NCBI GenBank assembly: GCA_017744915.1
Contig: JAGIAH010000004.1
Location: 1 to 64,000 of the forward strand
Length of the DNA stretch: 64,000 nt
From: Agrobacterium tumefaciens
GTDB taxonomy: Bacteria > Pseudomonadota > Alphaproteobacteria > Rhizobiales > Rhizobiaceae
Reading direction: 5' to 3'
Position 1 is the stretch's first letter, and every line of letters begins with the position of its first letter. The notes beneath the pieces were generated by a model that was not told the DNA's origin, did not search any database, and worked only from the letters and a program-made list of their open reading frames with translations. Below, in pieces: positions 9,942-18,786 of the stretch. Position numbers and translations under genes: made by a program.

Positions 9942-9973
9942 AACCCGGAGGTGTTTTCGCCTCCGGGTTTTTT
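9942..9973 (+). terminator. Rho-independent terminator after lolD
   Basis: AACCCGGAGG at 9942-9951 pairs with CCTCCGGGTT at 9960-9969 around an eight-base loop and runs into TTTTTT. It ends the lolD transcript about 170 bases past its stop codon and separates it from the LexA-box unit downstream. Confidence 0.9.
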
Positions 9974-10061
9974 CGCTTTGGAGTCAGGGGCTTGTTGCAC
10001 CTCATCGGGGAACCGGAGGCGATTCTGCTGCATTAGCAAGAGGAATATCAGCAGAACCCTG

Positions 10062-10096
10062 TTGACAATCGAACAAAATGAGAACAAAGTTGGAAC
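10062..10096 (+). promoter_or_regulatory. Candidate SOS promoter with two overlapping LexA boxes
   Basis: Three GAAC tetramers stand at exact seven-base intervals (10071-10074, 10082-10085, 10093-10096). They give two overlapping copies of GAAC-N7-GAAC, the direct-repeat LexA operator of alphaproteobacteria (GTTC-N7-GTTC on the other strand). A TTGACA hexamer at 10062-10067 fits a -35 element just upstream, although no strong -10 is evident at 17 bases. The block ends 21 bases before the start codon of the micropeptide at 10118. The pattern is seen in the sequence; LexA binding is inferred. Confidence 0.7.
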
Positions 10097-10117
10097 ATAA
10101 CGAGTAAGGAGAGACCA

Positions 10118-10204
10118 ATGACTGATTTCATCCGTGACGTTGCCGCTTTCGCCTCCATCGCTGTCTTCGTTGCCAGCTTTTCGGTGATCCTCACCGCCCT
10201 GTGA
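10118..10204 (+). CDS. 28-residue single-pass membrane micropeptide, probably SOS-induced
   Basis: A short frame starts with ATG at 10118, preceded by AAGGAGAG at good spacing, and stops at 10202-10204. The product begins MTDFIRDV and continues with about 20 hydrophobic or small residues to a C-terminal leucine: one membrane helix and almost nothing else. Two overlapping LexA boxes lie immediately upstream. Length, topology and control resemble SidA of Caulobacter (a 29-residue SOS-induced division inhibitor in the inner membrane) and the E. coli toxin TisB, but I see no sequence proof of homology to either. dnaE begins 105 bases downstream and could partly share the promoter. The gene is inferred; its function is unknown. 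Confidence 0.65.
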   Translation: MTDFIRDVAAFASIAVFVASFSVILTAL

Positions 10205-10309
10205 AGAAGACACCGGCGCAGAAGCCTGTATGGATACCGCAAAATGGTGGACATTAAGCGCCGGAAATCGGAAAATCGCCCCCTCGATTCAGAATGACAG
10301 GAAGACGAT

Positions 10310-13300
10310 ATGGGCGATACGGTTGTGCGTGGAGAGACCTCTGGCGAAACGCTGAAGACCCCCGGTTTTGTCCATCTTCGGGTTCATTCCGCATACTCCC
10401 TGCTTGAGGGGGCGTTGCCCCTCAAGAAAATCATGACCAAGGCGGTTGGGGACGGCCAGCCGGCCATTGCCATTACCGACACCAACAATCTTTTCGTCGC
10501 GCTGGAATTTTCCGAAAAGGCGCGGGATGAAGGTCTGCAACCCATCATTGGCTGCCAGCTGTCCATCGACATGCAGGATGTGGCGGAGGATCGCCGCAAC
10601 CATAACAGCCATATTCAGAAACTTCCGGCCATCGTTCTCCTCGCCGCCAATGCGGAAGGCTATGAGCGGCTGGTGGATCTCGTCAGCCGCGCCTATCTGG
10701 ACGGTGAGGGCAGCAGCCATTCCGTGCACATTACCCGCGCATGGCTGGAGGAAGCTTCCAATGCCGGCCTCATTGCGCTGACCGGCGCTTCCGGCGGCCC
10801 TGTCGATATGGCGCTGAAGGAAGGCCACGCCGCGCAGGCGAAGGAGCGGCTGCTGGCACTTAAGTCACTCTTCGGTGACAGGCTTTATATCGAATTGCAG
10901 CGCCAGTCCGGTTACGATCGCTCCCATGAGCGGCGCCTGATTGGCCTTGCTTATGAGCACGACATTCCCCTTGTTGCCACCAACGAGGCGTTTTTCCCGT
11001 CCAAGGCCGATTACGAGGCACATGATGCGCTGATGGCGGTGGCGCACAACGCCATCGTGTCCGATGACAGCCGGTTCCGCCTGACACCCGATCACTACCT
11101 CAAGAGCCGTGCGGAGATGACGGCGCTGTTTGCCGATCTTCCCGAAGCGCTGGAGAATACCGTCGAGATTGCGCTGCGCTGCTCCTATGTGCTGAAAAAG
11201 CGAGGCCCGATCCTGCCGCGTTTCACCGGCGCCAGCGAAGATCCGGAAGCGGCCGAACGTGCCGAAGCCGAGGAACTGCGCCGGCAGGCGGTGGAGGGGC
11301 TGGATCAGCGTCTTGCCGCTCTTGGCATGGCGCCCGGTTATACGGAACAGGATTATCGCGAGAGGCTGGATTTCGAACTCGGCGTCATCTCGCGCATGAA
11401 GTTTCCCGGTTACTTTCTGATCGTTGCCGACTTCATCAAATGGGCCAAGCAGCATGATATTCCGGTCGGGCCGGGTCGTGGTTCGGGTGCGGGCTCGCTC
11501 GTCGCTTATGCGCTGACCATTACCGATGTCGATCCGCTGCGCTTCTCGCTGCTGTTCGAGCGCTTTCTCAATCCCGAACGCGTTTCGATGCCCGACTTCG
11601 ATATCGACTTCTGCCAGGATCGCCGCGAAGAGGTGATCCGCTACGTGCAGGCCAAATATGGCCGCGAGCAGGTGGCACAGATCATCACCTTCGGTTCGCT
11701 GCAGGCGCGAGCGGCCCTGCGCGACGTCGGCCGCGTGCTGGAAATGCCCTATGGCCAGGTGGACAAGATCTGCAAGCTGGTGCCCAACAACCCGGCCAAT
11801 CCGACGCCGCTGTCCAAGGCGATCGAGGAGGAGCCGCGATTGCAGGAAGAGGCGGACAAGGAGCCGGTCGTCGCCCGCCTCTTGGATATCGCCCAGAAGA
11901 TCGAAGGGCTTTACCGCCACGCCTCCACCCACGCCGCCGGTATCGTCATCGGTGACCGGCCGCTCTCCAAGCTGGTGCCGATGTATCGCGATCCGCGATC
12001 CGATATGCCGGTCACCCAGTTCAACATGAAATGGGTGGAAAGCGCCGGCCTCGTCAAATTCGACTTTCTCGGCCTGAAGACGCTGACGGTACTGAAAGTC
12101 GCCGTCGATTTTGTTGCCAAACGCGGCATCAAGGTCGATCTCGCCGCCATTCCGCTCGAGGATGCCAAAACCTACGAGATGCTGTCGCGCGGCGAGACCA
12201 TCGGCGTGTTCCAGGTGGAAAGTGCGGGCATGCGCAAGGCGCTGATCGGCATGCGCCCGGACTGCATCGAGGACATCATCGCGCTGGTGGCGCTTTATCG
12301 TCCCGGCCCGATGGAAAACATCCCGGTCTATAATGCCCGCAAACATGGCGAGGAGGAGCTGGAATCGATCCATCCGACCATCGACCATCTGCTCAAGGAA
12401 ACGCAGGGCGTTATCGTCTATCAGGAACAGGTGATGCAGATCGCCCAGGTCCTGTCAGGATATTCACTCGGCGAAGCCGATCTTCTGCGCCGCGCCATGG
12501 GCAAGAAGATCAAGGAGGAGATGGACAAGCAGCGCGAACGTTTTGTTGATGGTGCCATTAAAAACGGCGTCTCGAAACCGCAGGCCGATACCATCTTCGA
12601 TCTCCTGGCGAAATTCGCCAATTACGGCTTCAACAAGAGCCACGCCGCCGCTTACGCCATCGTGTCTTACCAGACCGCCTATATGAAGGCGCATTATCCG
12701 GTGGAGTTCCTCGCGGCCTCGATGACACTCGACATGGCCAACACGGAAAAGCTGAACGATTTCCGTCAGGATGCCGGTCGTCTCGGCATCGAGGTCGTCG
12801 CACCCTCGGTACAGACCTCCTTCCGCCAGTTCGAGACGGGTGAAAACCGCATCTATTATTCGCTCGCCGCCATCAAGGGCGTGGGTGAGGGGGCGGTGGA
12901 GCACATCGTTGAAGTGCGTGGCGACAAGCCGTTCACCAGCCTGGAGGATTTCTGCCTGCGCATCGATCCCAAGCAGATCAACCGGCGTGTGCTGGAAAGC
13001 CTGATCAATGCCGGCGCCTTCGATTGTTTCGGCCGTGACCGCGCCGAACTGATCGGCGGGCTGGACCGCATCATCGGTTATGCCCAGATGGCGCAGAACA
13101 ACCGCACCATTGGTCAGTCGGACATGTTCGGCTCCGGTGGCGGCAATGGCCCGGAAAAGCTTATCCTGCCCGCCTTCCAGTCCTGGCTCGCCTCGGAAAA
13201 GCTGCTGCGCGAATATCAGGTGCTCGGTTTTTACCTTACTGCCCATCCGCTCGATACTTACCGTCCGATCTTGGAAAAGTTGCGCGTGCAGAATTTCGCC

Positions 13301-13810
13301 GATTTTTCCGCCGCGGTGAAACAGGGCGCCACCGCCGGGCGTCTGGCCGGCACCGTCACCGGCAAGCAGGAGCGCAAGACCCGCACCGGCAACAAGATGG
13401 GTATCGTCACCTTCTCGGATGCTTCAGGGCAATATGAGGCCGTATTGTTTTCCGAGGGGCTCGGCCAGTTCCGTGATCTGCTGGAAGTCGGCAAATCGCT
13501 TGTCATTACCGTACAGGCGGAAGAGCGGCCGGAAGGCATCGGCCTGCGTATCCAGACGGCTCAGTCGCTGGAAGAAAAATCCGTGCAGATGCAGAAGGCA
13601 CTTCGGGTTTATGTACGTGATTCCGGCCCGCTGAAAACCGTTGCCCGTCACCTGAACACAAAGGGCGACGGATCGGTCTATTTCATCGTCATCAAGGATG
13701 AAGGCAGCCGCGAGATCGAGGTGGAGCTGACGGAGAAATATCGCATTTCACCTGAGATCGCCGCTGCGCTGCGGTCTGCTCCCGGGGTCGTTGATGTGGA
13801 ACTGGTGTAA
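10310..13810 (+). CDS. dnaE: DNA polymerase III alpha subunit, replicative type
   Basis: This is the main replicative polymerase. The 1166-residue product has an N-terminal PHP domain (HLRVHSAYSLLEG), the nucleotide-binding loop GPGRGSGAGS at residues 387-396 and catalytic aspartates in PDFDIDF at 428-434. A thumb and fingers region, a helix-hairpin-helix segment around the HIVEVRGDKPF stretch, and a C-terminal OB-fold (TGKQERKTRTGNKMGIVTF) follow. Length and the intact PHP and tau-binding ends identify DnaE1 rather than the mutagenic DnaE2. A LexA-box micropeptide gene sits just upstream, which leaves open some SOS read-through into dnaE. Confidence 0.97.
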   Translation: MGDTVVRGETSGETLKTPGFVHLRVHSAYSLLEGALPLKKIMTKAVGDGQPAIAITDTNNLFVALEFSEKARDEGLQPIIGCQLSIDMQDVAEDRRNHNSHIQKLPAIVLLAANAEGYERLVDLVSRAYLDGEGSSHSVHITRAWLEEASNAGLIALTGASGGPVDMALKEGHAAQAKERLLALKSLFGDRLYIELQRQSGYDRSHERRLIGLAYEHDIPLVATNEAFFPSKADYEAHDALMAVAHNAIVSDDSRFRLTPDHYLKSRAEMTALFADLPEALENTVEIALRCSYVLKKRGPILPRFTGASEDPEAAERAEAEELRRQAVEGLDQRLAALGMAPGYTEQDYRERLDFELGVISRMKFPGYFLIVADFIKWAKQHDIPVGPGRGSGAGSLVAYALTITDVDPLRFSLLFERFLNPERVSMPDFDIDFCQDRREEVIRYVQAKYGREQVAQIITFGSLQARAALRDVGRVLEMPYGQVDKICKLVPNNPANPTPLSKAIEEEPRLQEEADKEPVVARLLDIAQKIEGLYRHASTHAAGIVIGDRPLSKLVPMYRDPRSDMPVTQFNMKWVESAGLVKFDFLGLKTLTVLKVAVDFVAKRGIKVDLAAIPLEDAKTYEMLSRGETIGVFQVESAGMRKALIGMRPDCIEDIIALVALYRPGPMENIPVYNARKHGEEELESIHPTIDHLLKETQGVIVYQEQVMQIAQVLSGYSLGEADLLRRAMGKKIKEEMDKQRERFVDGAIKNGVSKPQADTIFDLLAKFANYGFNKSHAAAYAIVSYQTAYMKAHYPVEFLAASMTLDMANTEKLNDFRQDAGRLGIEVVAPSVQTSFRQFETGENRIYYSLAAIKGVGEGAVEHIVEVRGDKPFTSLEDFCLRIDPKQINRRVLESLINAGAFDCFGRDRAELIGGLDRIIGYAQMAQNNRTIGQSDMFGSGGGNGPEKLILPAFQSWLASEKLLREYQVLGFYLTAHPLDTYRPILEKLRVQNFADFSAAVKQGATAGRLAGTVTGKQERKTRTGNKMGIVTFSDASGQYEAVLFSEGLGQFRDLLEVGKSLVITVQAEERPEGIGLRIQTAQSLEEKSVQMQKALRVYVRDSGPLKTVARHLNTKGDGSVYFIVIKDEGSREIEVELTEKYRISPEIAAALRSAPGVVDVELV

Positions 13811-13821
13811 GGCGAAAGCCC

Positions 13822-15060
13822 TCACACCGGCCCCTCTTTCGTGACGGTGATAAAGTCGGTCCCGGTTCCTGTCTCCATCTGGTGACTGAGATCGGAAACG
13901 GTGATCGAGCTTCCGCTTGAAAGCTCCTGCTCGATCCGGCTGCGTATCTCCGCAGGAATTTCGAGGCGGCTGAGCACGGCGCTCAGCTGGTCGAAACCGC
14001 CGGGCGCTTCGGTAACGGTGATGCCAAGCCGTTTGCGGGCGGCGGCCGGCAGATGATTTTCGAGCGTCACGCCGTTCCATTCCGCGGTTCCGGCTGCGCG
14101 GTCCACGGAAACAGCCTCGAGGAAATGGGTTCCGAGCGCCACTTCCGGATCCTTGATGTCGATGGCCGCTTCGAACAACGGCTTGAAGTCCTGCCGCACC
14201 ATGATCTGACCGTTCGGCGGATGATCCTCACCGGCAGACGCGTAAAGCGCCGTCACAAAGGCGTCGGTCAGAAGCGGTCCTGATGTTTTCAGCCCTTTCC
14301 AGCGCTTGAAACCGTTGATGGCGCTCACCGTCATCTCGCCGGCATAACCATCGGCAGAACCGGCATCGAAGCCGAGGCGGGTCAGCACGGTCTGGATATC
14401 CATCACCTTTTCCCGCTCACCGCGACGCGTAATGAGAATGCGCAGCGGCGAGGAGGCTTTGGTCTTTGCCGCCGGTTTGATGGCCTGCGTCTTTTCATTG
14501 ACGGCAACCTCAACCGCACCCAATGCCGCATCGAAGGTCGCCGGGCGCAACTCCACATCCGACAGAAGCAGCTTGCCGTCATCGGCATCGTCGCGCGGCG
14601 CAAACAGCGCCGGATGCTCCACGAAACGCAGGGAAACCGGGCGATCGGTGATGATCACATGGACACCAGCCTGCGTGTCTCCGAAAAGTGACTTGGCAAA
14701 TTTCGAAGGCAGGCGCACGCAGCCATGCGAGGCCGGATAATTCGGCACCTTGCCCTCGTGCAGCGCGATGCCGGACCATGTCAGCCGTTGCATGAAAGGC
14801 ATGGGCGCGGCCGAATAGATATTCGACTCGTGGTATTTGCGCTTTTCCAGAATGGAGAAAATGCCGCTCGGCGTCTCATGCCCCGGCTTGCCGGTGGAGA
14901 CTTTCGAGGTGGCGATGATCTCGCCATTTTCATAAAGCGAGAGCGACTGGTCGCTTTTGGACACCAGAATCTGCAGCGATCGGCTGTCGGCGGCAAGCGC
15001 CGGAAAGGCAAGAATGCTGGCCGACAGCATGCCGGTCAGAAGACTGAGGCGAAGGGACAT
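13822..15060 (-). CDS. L,D-transpeptidase (YkuD family) with peptidoglycan-binding-like domain
   Basis: This is a periplasmic enzyme that forms or edits 3-3 crosslinks in peptidoglycan or attaches proteins to it. The 412-residue product has a signal peptide with a likely cut after ALA (residue 23). A YkuD domain follows with HEGKVPNYPASHGCVRLP, whose catalytic cysteine is residue 114. Further on, DIQTVLTRLGFDAGSADG with FKRWKGL looks like a peptidoglycan-binding repeat. The open frame begins 13 codons earlier, but the ATG at 15060 is the one that begins a proper signal peptide. It converges on dnaE with 11 bases between stops. L,D-transpeptidases matter for polar growth in Agrobacterium; a specific role for this one is not shown. 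Confidence 0.9.
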   Translation of the reverse strand: MSLRLSLLTGMLSASILAFPALAADSRSLQILVSKSDQSLSLYENGEIIATSKVSTGKPGHETPSGIFSILEKRKYHESNIYSAAPMPFMQRLTWSGIALHEGKVPNYPASHGCVRLPSKFAKSLFGDTQAGVHVIITDRPVSLRFVEHPALFAPRDDADDGKLLLSDVELRPATFDAALGAVEVAVNEKTQAIKPAAKTKASSPLRILITRRGEREKVMDIQTVLTRLGFDAGSADGYAGEMTVSAINGFKRWKGLKTSGPLLTDAFVTALYASAGEDHPPNGQIMVRQDFKPLFEAAIDIKDPEVALGTHFLEAVSVDRAAGTAEWNGVTLENHLPAAARKRLGITVTEAPGGFDQLSAVLSRLEIPAEIRSRIEQELSSGSSITVSDLSHQMETGTGTDFITVTKEGPV

Positions 15061-15234
15061 GACGCAATACACCACATGCACAAAACTTCCCTCACTCAAC
15101 CATGCGAAGTTTAATGAAGTTTAAGGAAGCCGCGGCCTCGACATCACTAATTTGTGTAAAATCTAAAATACATCGGGCACGAGGTGATGGTGGACGCGGG
15201 TGGACAGGTCTCGCGCATGGCCGCCTTAAGGTCC

Positions 15235-16518
15235 CTATTTGCGGGTGCCAAAGGTATAGCCAGTCTCGACGCTGCCCTTGCCGAACTTGTCGCGCAGCTT
15301 GTCCATCGCCGCTTCCGCCGCCGCCCGCCGCCCGGCTTGTCGGTCGACCAGATCGGGTGGATCGGCGAGGCCGGCGTCGCGCAGGTCGCTGACGCCGATG
15401 CCGATGAGGCGGAATTTGGTGCCGTCGGTTTCTTTTTCCAGCAGCGCGAGGCCGGTGCGGAATATGCGGTCGGCAAGCTGGGTGGGGTCGTCCAGCCTGC
15501 GGTTGCGGGTGCGGCTCTTGAAGTCGGCCGTCTTCATCTTCAGCACCACCGTCTGGCCGGCAATACCGCTTTTCTTCAGCCGCCAGGCCACCTTTTCGGA
15601 AAGCGATCGCAGGATCGGAACGAGGTCCTCATGGCGGGAAATATCATTAAAGAAGGTGGTTTCGGACGAGACGCTTTTGATCGGATCGTTATTGTGCACA
15701 TGTCGCTCGTCAATGCCGCGTGAGAGGCGGTAGAGGCGCTGCCCCATCACGCCGTAACGGCGCATCAGCTCGCTCTCCTCCATCTCCTGCAATTGCGCGA
15801 TCATGCGGATGCCATCCGCCTCCAGCGTCGCGGCAAAAGCCTTGCCGACGCCCCAGATGGTCGTGACTGGCCGTACCGCCAGAAAGGACAACGCCTCTGC
15901 TTCACCGACAACCGAAAAGCCGCGCGGCTTTTGCAGGTCCGAGGCGACCTTGGCGAGAAACTTGCAATAGGAAAGCCCCGCTGAAACACTCACCCCGACC
16001 TCTTTTTCCACGCGCCGGGCGAATTTCGCCAGCACCCGTGCGGGCGGATCGTGATGCAGCTTCTCGGTGCCTGAGAGATCGAGAAACGCCTCGTCGATGG
16101 AAAGCGGCTGCACCAGCGGCGTCAATTCCTGCATCATGGCCCGGATTTCGCGGCCGACACGGCTGTATTTTTCCATATCCGGCCTGATGACGACTGCGTC
16201 GGGGCAGGCTTCCAGCGCCTTGAACATGGGCATGGCGGACCGCACGCCGTGGATGCGGGCGATATAACAGGCGGTGGAAACAACCCCGCGCTTGCCGCCG
16301 CCAACGATGACCGGCTTATCGGCCAGTTCCGGATTGTCGCGCTTTTCGACCGAGGCGTAAAAGGCGTCGCAATCGATATGGGCGATGGTCAGATCATAAA
16401 GTTCGGAGTGATAGAGAAGGCGCGGGCTGCCACAGGCACGGCAACGCCTCAACCCTTCTGGCTGGCCGGCCAGACAGTCGCGGCAAAAACCGGGATCATA
16501 GCGGTGCGACGTGGACAT
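15235..16518 (-). CDS. dinB: DNA polymerase IV with N-terminal zinc-ribbon-like extension
   Basis: This Y-family translesion polymerase has palm motifs [13 protein letters not shown] (D49, D51) and [11 protein letters not shown] (D142, E143), then HhH and little-finger domains. It differs from E. coli DinB by about 40 extra N-terminal residues holding two cysteine pairs, C12/C15 and C26/C29, a likely zinc ribbon. The start at 16518 has no strong ribosome-binding site, but the cysteine pattern argues that the extension is translated. I found no GTTC-N7-GTTC LexA box just upstream, so SOS control is not supported here. Length is 427 residues. Confidence 0.93.
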   Translation of the reverse strand: MSTSHRYDPGFCRDCLAGQPEGLRRCRACGSPRLLYHSELYDLTIAHIDCDAFYASVEKRDNPELADKPVIVGGGKRGVVSTACYIARIHGVRSAMPMFKALEACPDAVVIRPDMEKYSRVGREIRAMMQELTPLVQPLSIDEAFLDLSGTEKLHHDPPARVLAKFARRVEKEVGVSVSAGLSYCKFLAKVASDLQKPRGFSVVGEAEALSFLAVRPVTTIWGVGKAFAATLEADGIRMIAQLQEMEESELMRRYGVMGQRLYRLSRGIDERHVHNNDPIKSVSSETTFFNDISRHEDLVPILRSLSEKVAWRLKKSGIAGQTVVLKMKTADFKSRTRNRRLDDPTQLADRIFRTGLALLEKETDGTKFRLIGIGVSDLRDAGLADPPDLVDRQAGRRAAAEAAMDKLRDKFGKGSVETGYTFGTRK

Positions 16519-16587
16519 GAGCTGAAAACAAAACCAGAACGTCGCCGACCATACTCCGGCCGTGGCGATGGCTCAAGGGGCGTCCCG

Positions 16588-16896
16588 TCAATACACACCC
16601 GAATCCAGCCCCGGCCCGGAAAAATGGTGCCAGGCGGCGGCCACCGTTTCGGGGGATGTATCGGTGGCGGCACAGAACGCCATCAGGTCCGGTTCATGGC
16701 TCATCAGGAAATCGGTGAGCCCGGCCAGAAAGCCGGGATCGGTGGCGGCCTGGCGCAGCATGTTGGCCTGCAACCCGCTCAATGCCAGAAAACGTGCCAG
16801 CATGTCCGGTTCGTTTGCCAGCCAGCCAAGTATGGCGGCCGCCGTTTCTTGCGGATCCTGACCGGCTTTGCCTTTGTTTTTCGTATCGCGCAGCAT
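16588..16896 (-). CDS. DUF3572 family protein
   Basis: This is a 102-residue, probably cytosolic, helical protein. The stretch ETAAAILGWLANEPDMLARF and the following GLQANMLRQAATDPGFLAG match the DUF3572 family, whose function is unknown and which often sits beside divK in alphaproteobacteria. A much longer frame exists upstream but runs antisense through divK; the ATG at 16896, preceded by GGGGAAG, is the real start. It is divergent from divK with about 130 bases between them, a shared promoter region. Confidence 0.85.
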   Translation of the reverse strand: MLRDTKNKGKAGQDPQETAAAILGWLANEPDMLARFLALSGLQANMLRQAATDPGFLAGLTDFLMSHEPDLMAFCAATDTSPETVAAAWHHFSGPGLDSGVY

Positions 16897-17025
16897 TTCT
16901 TCCCCGAAGTTACCTATTTTGAAACCAAATCCCTCTAGCCTTGCGCAAAATGGACGATGGAATCGGTTCTCTGGCAACTTATATGTCTGGATGAAGGTTT
17001 CAAAGTGAAACGGGGACTGCTCACC

Positions 17026-17397
17026 ATGCCCAAGCAGGTCATGATAGTCGAAGACAACGAGCTGAACATGAAGCTCTTTCGCGACCTGATCGAGGCGTCC
17101 GGTTATACGACGATCCAGACGCGCAATGGCATGGAAGCGCTCGATCTCGCCCGCAAGCACCGCCCGGACCTTATTCTGATGGATATCCAGTTGCCGGAAG
17201 TTTCGGGACTCGAGGTGACGAAGTGGCTGAAAGAGGATGACGAATTGCATGTCATCCCGGTCATTGCGGTCACGGCATTTGCCATGAAGGGTGACGAGGA
17301 GCGTATTCGTCAGGGCGGATGCGAGGCTTATGTGTCGAAGCCGATTTCCGTTCCGAAATTCATCGAAGTCATCAAGACTTATCTGGGCGACGCGTGA
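17026..17397 (+). CDS. divK: Single-domain response regulator DivK
   Basis: DivK is a stand-alone receiver that links the PleC/DivJ histidine kinases to the CtrA pathway controlling the cell cycle and polarity. The 123-residue product has the acidic pair E9/D10, phospho-acceptor D53 in [14 protein letters not shown]83 and K105 (VSKPIS), all intact. The frame extends 23 codons upstream, but [18 protein letters not shown] is the family N-terminus. pleD follows 18 bases downstream, as in Caulobacter and rhizobia, so the two are cotranscribed. Confidence 0.97.
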   Translation: MPKQVMIVEDNELNMKLFRDLIEASGYTTIQTRNGMEALDLARKHRPDLILMDIQLPEVSGLEVTKWLKEDDELHVIPVIAVTAFAMKGDEERIRQGGCEAYVSKPISVPKFIEVIKTYLGDA

Positions 17398-17415
17398 GGC
17401 GACTGGGGAACGGTT

Positions 17416-18786
17416 ATGACGGCGAGAGTTCTGGTTGTTGACGATATTCCGGCCAATGTGAAGCTTCTCGAAGCGCGGCTTCTGGCGGAATATTTCGATG
17501 TCGTCACCGCCGAGGATGGATTCAAGGCGCTGGCCATCTGCGACGAGGAGCAGGTGGATATCATCCTGCTCGATATCATGATGCCGGGCATGGATGGCTT
17601 CGAGGTCTGCGAAAGGCTGAAGGCCGACCCGAAAACCGCGCATATTCCGGTGGTGATGGTCACCGCGCTCGATCAGCCCTCGGACCGCGTGCGTGGCCTG
17701 AAAGCCGGCGCCGACGATTTCCTGACCAAGCCTGTCAACGACCTCCAGCTGATCGCCCGCGTCAAAAGTCTGGTCCGCCTCAAGGCTGTCAGTGACGAAT
17801 TGCGGCTGCGTGCCGAAACCGCGCGGCAGATCGGCATCGAGGAGATGCTGCGCAGCGACGGCCTGATGCAGACGCCGGGCCGCGTGCTGGTTGCCGATGG
17901 CCGCGCCAGTTCGCAGGAACGTATCGTCCGGGCGCTGAAGCCGGTTGCCGAGGTCGATGCCGTGACGGAACCGCAGGCGGCCTTGCTCAAGGCGGCGGGT
18001 AACCCGTTCGAGCTTGTCATCGTCAATTCGAATTTCGAGGATTACGATCCGCTGCGGCTATGTTCACAGCTTCGCTCGCTGGAGCGCACCCGGTTCCTGC
18101 CGCTGCTTCTGGTGGCGGAGCAGGGGGCGGATGACATGGTGGCGCGTGCGCTCGATCTTGGCGTGAATGATTATATTCTCCGTCCGATCGATCCGAACGA
18201 ACTCGTCGCCCGGTCGCTGACGCAGATCAGGCGCAAGCGCTACAACGAGCATCTGCGGCTCAACCTGCAGCACACGATGGAGCTTGCCATCGTTGACGGG
18301 CTGACGGGCCTCAACAATCGCCGTTATCTCGACAATCATCTGAAGATACTCTTCGATCGCGCCGCCGTTCGTGGCCGCCCGATCTCCATCTGCATGACCG
18401 ATATAGACCGCTTCAAGCTGGTCAATGACACCTATGGCCACGATGTGGGTGACGAGGTCCTGCGGGAATTTGCGGCGCGCATCCGCAGTACGGTGCGTGG
18501 CGCCGATCTCGCCTGCCGTTATGGCGGCGAGGAATTCGTCGTCGTCATGCCCGATACGCCGATGGAGCTTGCCGCAAGCGTTGCCGAGCGCCTGAGGGCG
18601 ATCGTTGAGGACCAGCCTTTTTATGTTCGTTCCATCGACCGTGAATTGAGCATCACCGCTTCCCTCGGCATCGCCACCAGCAGCGGCGCCTTCGGTGCGC
18701 CGGACGAGATATTAAAGCAGGCCGACAGGGCGCTTTACGAGGCAAAACACGCCGGACGCAACCGCGTCGTGGCGGCGGCGGCCTGA
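17416..18786 (+). CDS. pleD: Diguanylate cyclase response regulator PleD
   Basis: PleD makes cyclic di-GMP at the pole during cell-cycle development. The 456-residue product has a first receiver domain with phospho-acceptor D53. A second receiver-like adaptor follows, in which the expected aspartate is replaced (VIVNSNFED), so it is not phosphorylated. The GGDEF domain has an intact active site GGEEF (370-374). An RGAD motif at 361-364, five residues before it, is the inhibitory I-site for product feedback. Order and length match Caulobacter PleD. It forms a two-gene unit with divK. Confidence 0.97.
   Translation: MTARVLVVDDIPANVKLLEARLLAEYFDVVTAEDGFKALAICDEEQVDIILLDIMMPGMDGFEVCERLKADPKTAHIPVVMVTALDQPSDRVRGLKAGADDFLTKPVNDLQLIARVKSLVRLKAVSDELRLRAETARQIGIEEMLRSDGLMQTPGRVLVADGRASSQERIVRALKPVAEVDAVTEPQAALLKAAGNPFELVIVNSNFEDYDPLRLCSQLRSLERTRFLPLLLVAEQGADDMVARALDLGVNDYILRPIDPNELVARSLTQIRRKRYNEHLRLNLQHTMELAIVDGLTGLNNRRYLDNHLKILFDRAAVRGRPISICMTDIDRFKLVNDTYGHDVGDEVLREFAARIRSTVRGADLACRYGGEEFVVVMPDTPMELAASVAERLRAIVEDQPFYVRSIDRELSITASLGIATSSGAFGAPDEILKQADRALYEAKHAGRNRVVAAAA

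Noticed and set aside
10865-12388. Long minus-strand frame of 507 codons inside dnaE
   Set aside because: It is an antisense shadow produced by high GC codon bias; the product is rich in histidine, aspartate and glutamine without any domain.
16519-16600. LexA box for dinB
   Set aside because: Only a single GAAC is present, without a partner at seven bases, so SOS control of this dinB is not supported.
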